Assembly (NCBI GenBank): GCA_031181345.1
Contig: JAPSLC010000020.1
Coordinates: 1-64,000 of the forward strand
Source of the DNA: Cupriavidus sp.
Lineage (GTDB): Bacteria; Pseudomonadota; Gammaproteobacteria; Burkholderiales; Burkholderiaceae
Length of the DNA stretch: 64,000 nt
Reading direction: 5' to 3'
Below the pieces are notes generated by a model that was not told where the DNA came from, searched no databases, and saw nothing but the letters and a program-made list of their open reading frames with translations. The translations under genes and the position numbers were made by a program. Shown here piece after piece: positions 56,040 to 64,000 of the stretch (positions are counted from its first letter, which is position 1; the number at the start of each line of letters is the position of its first letter).

Positions 56040-56508
56040 GCGTGTCTCCTGCTGAACGGATCGTGCCGGCTGTCGCCGGCACCCGGGCCCCCGGACGGGG
56101 ATGCGATGACTGTAGCGCGCTCGCTCGCGGCCTGGCGAGCCTGTTGGGCTGCCCGCCGGCGCGGTGGCTGTTGTGCTTGTGTGGTGCGCTGTTTCCCGGC
56201 GCCTGGGCGGCACGGGGGCATCGATGCAAGCCATGTTAGCACAGTGAATTCAAAAATTGCATACAAAAAAGATATGCACTATATTCCGGTCCAGGTTCCG
56301 ACAAAGCGCTGCGGACAATCCGGTCCGGACAGTCGTCGGCGTGAATTCCGCCCCAACAGGGGGGCCTTCCACGCGAGCCCACGCCCCAGCACCGGGGAGG
56401 TGTGCCGGACCCGAGACACCGCTGCCCACGAGGGGCGCCGGTGGCAGTCCTGAATCGAACAGGGCGAGCCGTCACACCGATACGGACCCGCCCGTCTGGA
56501 GACAAGTC
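56040..56508. other. Gene-free divergent control region
   Basis: 469 bases between the amidohydrolase and the carrier. It contains the AT-rich promoter/operator candidate at 56257-56285 and an 8-bp hairpin GTGCCGGC/GCCGGCAC at about 56065-56084. The leader between the promoter and the carrier start is long (about 215 bases) and GC-rich; I see no riboswitch that I can name. Confidence 0.5.
56257..56285 (+). promoter_or_regulatory. Candidate sigma70 promoter overlapping a GntR-type operator
   Basis: TTGCAT (56257-56262) and TATATT (56280-56285) are separated by exactly 17 bases in a sharply AT-rich patch. An inverted repeat TGCATA-N9-TATGCA (56258-56263 with 56273-56278) lies inside the promoter, well placed for repression by the GntR regulator encoded at 58006. 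Confidence 0.6.
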
Positions 56509-57963
<1,455 letters not shown>

Positions 57964-58005
57964 AATTCGGCATTTCCCCCAAGCGCGCCGCCCGCGCTGC
58001 GCCCC

Positions 58006-58695
58006 ATGCCCGAGCATATCGATCCTGCCATGACCGCCGAAGCGATCGCCGACGACATCGTCGCGGCGATCGTCTCGCACCGCCTGCCCCCCGGCACCAA
58101 GCTGCGCGAGGAGGCTCTGGCGGCGGTCTACCGGGTCAGCCGTACCAAGGTGCGCGCGGCGCTGCTGATGCTGTCCAAGGACAAGGTGATCCAGATCGTG
58201 CCCGACAAGGGCGCCTTCGTCGCCAAGCCCAGCGCCGAGGAGGCCCGCGAGGTCTTCGCCGTGCGGCGCATTCTCGAGGCCGCGCTGGCGCGCGAGTTCG
58301 TCGCGCGCGCCACCGCCGCAGACTACAAGCGGATCGACAAGCATCTGGCCGCCGAAAGGAAGGCGCTGGCCGGCAACGACGCCCAGACCCGTACCCGCCT
58401 ACTCAGCGACTTCCATATCCTGCTGGCCGAGGTGGTCGGCAACAAGGTGCTGATCGAGATGCTGCACGAGCTCTCGATGCGCAGCGCGGTGATCACCATG
58501 CTGTACCAGTCGCGGCGGGACGCGGCGTGCTCATCCGACGAGCATCGCGAATTCATCGAAGCGGCGCGTGCCGGCGACACCGAGCGCGCGGTCGAACTGA
58601 TGGTCGGCCACCTGAGCCATGTCGAGGGCGCGCTGCACTTCGACGAGGTGCCGGCGCCGGCCGGCAAGGATCTGGTGGCGGCGCTGCTTGCCTGA
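58006..58695 (+). CDS. GntR-family transcriptional regulator (FCD domain)
   Basis: A 229-residue regulator. The winged helix is at about residues 10-75 (LPPGTKLREEALAAVYRVSRTKVRAAL), and the all-helical FCD effector domain at about residues 85-215 shows its metal-ligand pattern (DFHILLAEVVGNKV, SSDEHREFIEAARAGD). FCD regulators sense organic acids. It directly follows the carrier gene and probably acts on the inverted repeat at 56258-56278. The ATG at 58006 was chosen; an ATG eight codons later is also possible. Confidence 0.91.
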   Translation: MPEHIDPAMTAEAIADDIVAAIVSHRLPPGTKLREEALAAVYRVSRTKVRAALLMLSKDKVIQIVPDKGAFVAKPSAEEAREVFAVRRILEAALAREFVARATAADYKRIDKHLAAERKALAGNDAQTRTRLLSDFHILLAEVVGNKVLIEMLHELSMRSAVITMLYQSRRDAACSSDEHREFIEAARAGDTERAVELMVGHLSHVEGALHFDEVPAPAGKDLVAALLA

Positions 58696-58719
58696 CTCCA
58701 TCGTCCGCGGCGCGCCGCG

Positions 58720-59085
58720 TCAGCGCTTGCGCCGCCGCGACCACCACCACAGCCCGTACACCGCGACATTGATCGCCACCACCACCGCTCCCAACCACAG
58801 CTGCGTCTCCCGCGTCAGCGCCTGCGGGTACAGCAGCGGCAGCAGATACTGCTCGACGAAGCCGCCGGCATAGCCCTGTTCGCCGGCGGCGTGCCGCAGC
58901 CGGTTCTCCAGCGGGGTCAGCGGGCAGATCCAGCCGGTCCATTCGACGGTGGCGCCCCACAGCGCGGCCGGCAGATGCAGCCATGCGACGCGGGGCCAGC
59001 GCCACAGCAGCACGCCGCCCCCAACCACGAAGGCGACGAACAGCAGATGCAGCAGCACCACGGCGTCGGCCAGCCAGGCAGTCAT
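58720..59085 (-). CDS. DUF2784 membrane protein
   Basis: A 121-residue inner-membrane protein. Helices start at ADAVVLLHLLFVAFVVGGGV, followed by the family-typical HLPAALWGATVEWTGWICPLTPLENRLR and a last helix AVVVAINVAVYGLWWW before a basic tail. Function is unknown. GGAGG lies six bases before the ATG at 59085. It is separated by only 29 bases from the LysR gene upstream, so the two may be co-transcribed. Confidence 0.87.
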   Translation of the reverse strand: MTAWLADAVVLLHLLFVAFVVGGGVLLWRWPRVAWLHLPAALWGATVEWTGWICPLTPLENRLRHAAGEQGYAGGFVEQYLLPLLYPQALTRETQLWLGAVVVAINVAVYGLWWWSRRRKR

Positions 59086-59114
59086 TGGCCCTCCTCTGCA
59101 GGCGCCCCGGATGC

Positions 59115-60035
59115 TTACTGACAGCCGGCGCGGGCGGTCCAGTAGCCCGGGCGGTTGAACTCGGTCTTCAGGTGCTCGATGAAGAAGCGGATCTTCGCCG
59201 GCACCGGCCGTTGCTGCGGGTACACCGCCAGGATGTCGTAATCGGGCAGCGCGTATTCGTCCAGCACCGTGATCAGCTCCCCGCTCTCGAGCTGCGGCAG
59301 GATCTCCCACGTCGAGCGCCAGCCCAGCCCCAGCCCCTCGCAGGTCCAGCGGTGCAGCAGCTCGCCGTCGTTGCAGTCGAGATTGCCGGTCACGCGCACG
59401 CTGACGGCCTTGCCGTTCTGGCGGAAGTACCAGCCGCGCTGCTGCCCGCCCTGCAGGTTGAAGGCCAGGCAGTTGTGCTGCGCCAGGTCGTCGAGCGTGC
59501 GGGGCACGCCATGCCTGGCGAAGTAGGCCGGCGTACCGCACACCACGCGCTTGTTGGTCGCCAGCTTGATCGCGACGAAGTTCGGGTCGATCGCGCCGCC
59601 GATGCGGATGCCGACATCGTAGCCCTCGCGCACCAGGTCCACCACGCGGTCGGTCAGGTTGAACGAGATCTGCACCTCGGGATTGCTGGCCAGGAAGGCG
59701 GGCGCGTGCGGCGCCACGTGCTTGCGGCCGAACGCCGCCGGCGCGGAAACGATCAGATGGCCGGTCGCCTTGTGCCGTCCTTCGGCGATCAGCATCTCGG
59801 CGCGGTCCAGGTCCGCCAGCGCCTTCTTGCACTGCTCCATGAAGGCGGCGCCCTGCTCGGTCACCACGATGCGCCGCGTGGAGCGGTGCAGCAATTTGAC
59901 GCCGATGCGAGCCTCCAGCGCATTGATGCGCCGGCCGATCATCACCGGCGTGACGCCCTGCGTCAGCGCGGCGGCGGCCATGCTGCCCTGCTCCACCACC
60001 GAGATGAAGGCCTCGATCTGCTTGAGTTTGTCCAA
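59115..60035 (-). CDS. LysR-family regulator, probable controller of gcl-hyi-glxR
   Basis: A 306-residue regulator. The helix-turn-helix is at the N-terminus (GSMAAAALTQGVTPVMIGRR near residue 17, then LEARIGVKLLHRSTR), followed by the periplasmic-binding-protein-like effector domain (GHLIVSAPAAFGRKH, YDVGIRIGG). The start is a TTG at 60033-60035 with AGGAGA eight bases upstream, exactly where the family N-terminus (DKLKQIEAFISVVEQ) begins; an ATG upstream would add unconserved residues. It is divergent from gcl and probably binds the T-N11-A repeat at 60184-60206. Confidence 0.92.
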   Translation of the reverse strand: MDKLKQIEAFISVVEQGSMAAAALTQGVTPVMIGRRINALEARIGVKLLHRSTRRIVVTEQGAAFMEQCKKALADLDRAEMLIAEGRHKATGHLIVSAPAAFGRKHVAPHAPAFLASNPEVQISFNLTDRVVDLVREGYDVGIRIGGAIDPNFVAIKLATNKRVVCGTPAYFARHGVPRTLDDLAQHNCLAFNLQGGQQRGWYFRQNGKAVSVRVTGNLDCNDGELLHRWTCEGLGLGWRSTWEILPQLESGELITVLDEYALPDYDILAVYPQQRPVPAKIRFFIEHLKTEFNRPGYWTARAGCQ

Positions 60036-60183
60036 CGTTTGTCTCCTCCCGCGCACGATTGTGCGCCGCGCCGCCATGCCGCGGCATCCGCCGCGCGCTA
60101 TGCCGGCAATGCGCCGTCACGCATGACGCCCATCAACGCGGATGAGCGCGGACGGTGCGCCGGCGCACGCGCCAGATGCCATC

Positions 60184-60206
60184 ATTCCAAACCTCAGGTA
60201 TGGAAT
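60184..60206. promoter_or_regulatory. Candidate LysR operator
   Basis: Perfect inverted repeat ATTCCA-N11-TGGAAT in the 256-base gap between lysR and gcl, matching the classical LysR T-N11-A box. Its centre is about 97 bases before the gcl start, a usual distance for a recognition site. Confidence 0.75.
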
Positions 60207-60291
60207 CAACTGATCTCTCTTCCCTTTATCGCAGCGCCAAGGCGGTAATAGGATCGACTCCAACGGAAATTCATCACCATTGGAGACAGAC

Positions 60292-62082
<1,791 letters not shown>

Positions 62083-62176
62083 CGCGCGCGCAGGCGGACG
62101 CATGCCGATGCATCGGCGTGCCGTCCGCCGCCCTCGGACCGTAACGACATCACCACCCAGACTGTTGGAGACATCC

Positions 62177-62959
62177 ATGCCGAAACTGGCTGCCAACCTG
62201 ACCATGCTGTTCAACGAGGTCGGTTTCCTCGACCGCTTCGAAGCCGCCGCGCGTGCCGGCTTTCGCGGCGTCGAGTTCCTGTTCCCCTATGCCTTCCACG
62301 CCGACCAGATCGCCGATCGGCTCAACCGCTTCCAGCTCGACCTGGTGCTGCACAACCTGCCGGCCGGCAAGTGGGAAGCGGGCGAGCGCGGCATCGCCTG
62401 CCATCCGGATCGCGTCGGCGAATTCCAGGACGGCGTCGGCGACGCGATCCAGTACGCCAAGGTGCTGGGCGTGCAGCAGCTGAACTGCCTGGTCGGCATC
62501 CTGCCGCAGAACGTCAGGCGCGAGCAGGCGCAGGAGACGCTGGTCGAGAACCTGCGCTTTGCCGCCCGCAAGCTGGCCGCCGAGAAGATCGACCTGCTGA
62601 TCGAGCCGATCAACACCTTCGACATCCCCGGCTTCTTCCTGTCGCGCACGCAGCAGGCGCTCGACCTGATCGACCAGGTCGGCGAGCCCAATCTTTACGT
62701 GCAGTACGACATCTATCACATGCAGCGGATGGAGGGCGAGATCGCCGCGACGCTGAAGGTCAACCTGCCGCGCATCAAGCATGTGCAGCTGGCCGACAAC
62801 CCGGGCCGCAACGAGCCGGGCACCGGCGAGCTGAACTACGGCTTCCTGTTCGGCTGGCTCGACCAGATCGGCTACACCGGCTGGGTCGGCTGCGAGTACA
62901 AGCCGCGCACGACCACCGAGGCGGGCCTGGGCTGGCGCGCGCAGTTCGGCGTGCAGTGA
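62177..62959 (+). CDS. hyi: Hydroxypyruvate isomerase
   Basis: A 260-residue TIM-barrel isomerase interconverting hydroxypyruvate and tartronate semialdehyde. Family segments are MPKLAANLTMLFNEVGFLDR at the start, FRGVEFLFPY, LIEPINTFDIPGFFL with the metal-ligand Glu near residue 143, QYDIYHMQRMEG, and YTGWVGCEYKP with the second Glu near residue 240. The spacer of 94 bases from gcl contains a GGAGACATCC ribosome site. Context and sequence agree fully. Confidence 0.96.
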   Translation: MPKLAANLTMLFNEVGFLDRFEAAARAGFRGVEFLFPYAFHADQIADRLNRFQLDLVLHNLPAGKWEAGERGIACHPDRVGEFQDGVGDAIQYAKVLGVQQLNCLVGILPQNVRREQAQETLVENLRFAARKLAAEKIDLLIEPINTFDIPGFFLSRTQQALDLIDQVGEPNLYVQYDIYHMQRMEGEIAATLKVNLPRIKHVQLADNPGRNEPGTGELNYGFLFGWLDQIGYTGWVGCEYKPRTTTEAGLGWRAQFGVQ

Positions 62960-63028
62960 CCCCGCCGGACCGCGACGGCGACAGAACCAGAACAGATTTC
63001 ATTCATCACCATTCCAAGGAGACTCACC

Positions 63029-63943
63029 ATGGCAAACCAACGCAACGTCGGCTTCATCGGCCTGGGCATCATGGGCGCGCCGATGGCCGGCCACCTGCGC
63101 GCGGCCGGCCACACGCTGTTCGTCCATGACGTCAATCCCGCGCCGCAGGCCCTGGTCGACGCTGGCGTCACGGTCTGCACCAGCGCCGAGGAGGTCGCCA
63201 AGCGCGCCGACATCGTGATCATCATGGTGCCGGACACCCCGCATGTGGAAAGCGTGCTGTTCAGCGAGAAGGGCGTGGCCGCCGCGCTGAAGGCGGCCGG
63301 CAAGGAAGCCTCGCACAGCAAGATCGTGGTCGACATGAGCTCGATCTCGCCGATCGCCACCAAGGACTTCGCCGCGCGCATCAACAAGCTGGGCGCGGCC
63401 TATCTGGACGCGCCGGTGTCCGGCGGCGAAGTGGGCGCGAAGGCGGCCACGCTGACCATCATGGTCGGCGGCCCGGCCGAGGCCTTCGAGGAGGTCAAGC
63501 CGCTGTTCGACCTGATGGGCAAGAACATCACGCTGGTCGGCGGCAACGGCGATGGCCAGACCACCAAGGTCGCCAACCAGATCATCGTCGCGCTGAACAT
63601 CCAGGCCGTCGCCGAGGCGCTGCTGTTCGCCTCGAAGGCCGGTGCCGATCCGGCCAAGGTGCGTCAGGCACTGATGGGCGGCTTCGCGTCGTCGCGCATC
63701 CTCGAAGTGCACGGCGAACGCATGGTCAAGCGCACCTTCGATCCGGGCTTCCGCATCGAGCTGCACCAGAAGGACCTGAACCTGGCGCTGCAGGGCGCCA
63801 AGGCGCTGGGCGTGGCGCTGCCCAACACCGCGACCGCGCAGGAGCTGTTCAATACCTGCTCCGCCAACGGCTTCGGCAAGCAGGATCACTCGGCGCTGTG
63901 CCGCGCGATCGAGCTGATGTCGAACCACACGATCGCGAAGTAA
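63029..63943 (+). CDS. glxR: 2-Hydroxy-3-oxopropionate (tartronate semialdehyde) reductase
   Basis: A 304-residue NAD(P)H-dependent beta-hydroxyacid dehydrogenase that reduces tartronate semialdehyde to D-glycerate. Motifs are GFIGLGIMGAPMAGHLRAAG at the N-terminus, YLDAPVSGGEVGAKAATLTI near residue 125 (substrate loop), and GDGQTTKVANQI near residue 172, which contains the catalytic Lys. CAAGGAGACTCACC precedes the ATG. It is the third gene of the operon, 69 bases after hyi, and closes it with the hairpin at 63951. Confidence 0.95.
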   Translation: MANQRNVGFIGLGIMGAPMAGHLRAAGHTLFVHDVNPAPQALVDAGVTVCTSAEEVAKRADIVIIMVPDTPHVESVLFSEKGVAAALKAAGKEASHSKIVVDMSSISPIATKDFAARINKLGAAYLDAPVSGGEVGAKAATLTIMVGGPAEAFEEVKPLFDLMGKNITLVGGNGDGQTTKVANQIIVALNIQAVAEALLFASKAGADPAKVRQALMGGFASSRILEVHGERMVKRTFDPGFRIELHQKDLNLALQGAKALGVALPNTATAQELFNTCSANGFGKQDHSALCRAIELMSNHTIAK

Positions 63944-63950
63944 GCAGCCA

Positions 63951-63977
63951 GCGAGGGCGCCTTGATGGCGCCCTCGC
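63951..63977 (+). terminator. Hairpin closing the gcl-hyi-glxR operon
   Basis: An 11-bp perfect stem GCGAGGGCGCC/GGCGCCCTCGC with TTGAT loop, 7 bases after the glxR stop. It is followed by CTTGCCCC rather than a T-run, so termination strength is uncertain. Confidence 0.65.
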
Positions 63978-64000
63978 CTTGCCCCAGCATTGCGTCGTCC

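Overview
The window is high-GC DNA (long open frames on both strands, strong G/C preference at third positions) from a beta-proteobacterium, most likely order Burkholderiales (Cupriavidus/Ralstonia/Alcaligenaceae-like). Pointers are the fused indolepyruvate:ferredoxin oxidoreductase, the full periplasmic Sox system with SoxCD, the rsmI/yraN/BON neighbourhood, and the gcl-hyi-glxR operon behind a divergent LysR gene. This assignment is inference from gene content; there is no rRNA to confirm it.

Layout. 1-8 kb: housekeeping and catabolic single genes (3'-part of iorAB, HD-domain protein, GFA and VOC proteins, MFS carrier, LigB-type dioxygenase, tag). 7.99-8.27 kb: a gene-free stretch with a TAG-trinucleotide run and DnaA-box-like 9-mers that resembles part of a replication origin. 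8.3-15.4 kb: a DUF808 membrane protein, then a four-gene signalling operon (three-receiver hybrid kinase, CheR-type methyltransferase, CheB-type methylesterase, receiver-kinase) with no chemoreceptor. 15.5-19.7 kb: IclR regulator divergent from a GMC oxidoreductase and an MHS-type transporter. 19.7-32.5 kb: a leftward, less GC-rich defence island, with hsdM-hsdS-hsdR, a YgjP-type metalloprotease gene, mcrB and mcrC in a tightly packed operon closed by a strong terminator, followed by an unassigned 59-residue protein and an unassigned membrane protein. The island abuts a tRNA-Ala(CGC) gene; no integrase or second att copy was seen. 33.1-45.5 kb: thiosulfate/sulfide oxidation genes, soxR-C-D-cytochrome-Y-Z-dsrE-A-X-W-B, all leftward, plus an fccAB-like flavocytochrome pair, with one unrecognised 473-residue gene facing the other way between soxR and fccB. 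45.8-52.4 kb: envelope and housekeeping genes (BON lipoprotein, yraN, rsmI, rlpA, MBL hydrolase, DEDD exonuclease, arsC-like, GNAT). 52.5-53.4 kb: an unrecognised 200-residue gene followed by a strongly structured gene-free segment, a candidate ncRNA. 53.4-64 kb: two M20 amidohydrolases, a DctA-like carrier with a GntR regulator, a DUF2784 protein, and LysR divergent from gcl-hyi-glxR, which convert glyoxylate to glycerate.

How it fits together. The right end reads as nitrogen/carbon salvage: an allantoate amidohydrolase-like enzyme could feed glyoxylate to Gcl, Hyi and GlxR (inference). The sox/fcc genes give periplasmic oxidation of reduced sulfur with electrons delivered to small c-type cytochromes. 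The defence operon combines modification-dependent (McrBC) and methylation-guided (type I) restriction. The observations I rate highest are the structured segment at 53.17-53.38 kb, the origin-like segment at 8.0-8.3 kb, the orphan gene between soxR and fccB, and the two unassigned genes trailing McrBC.
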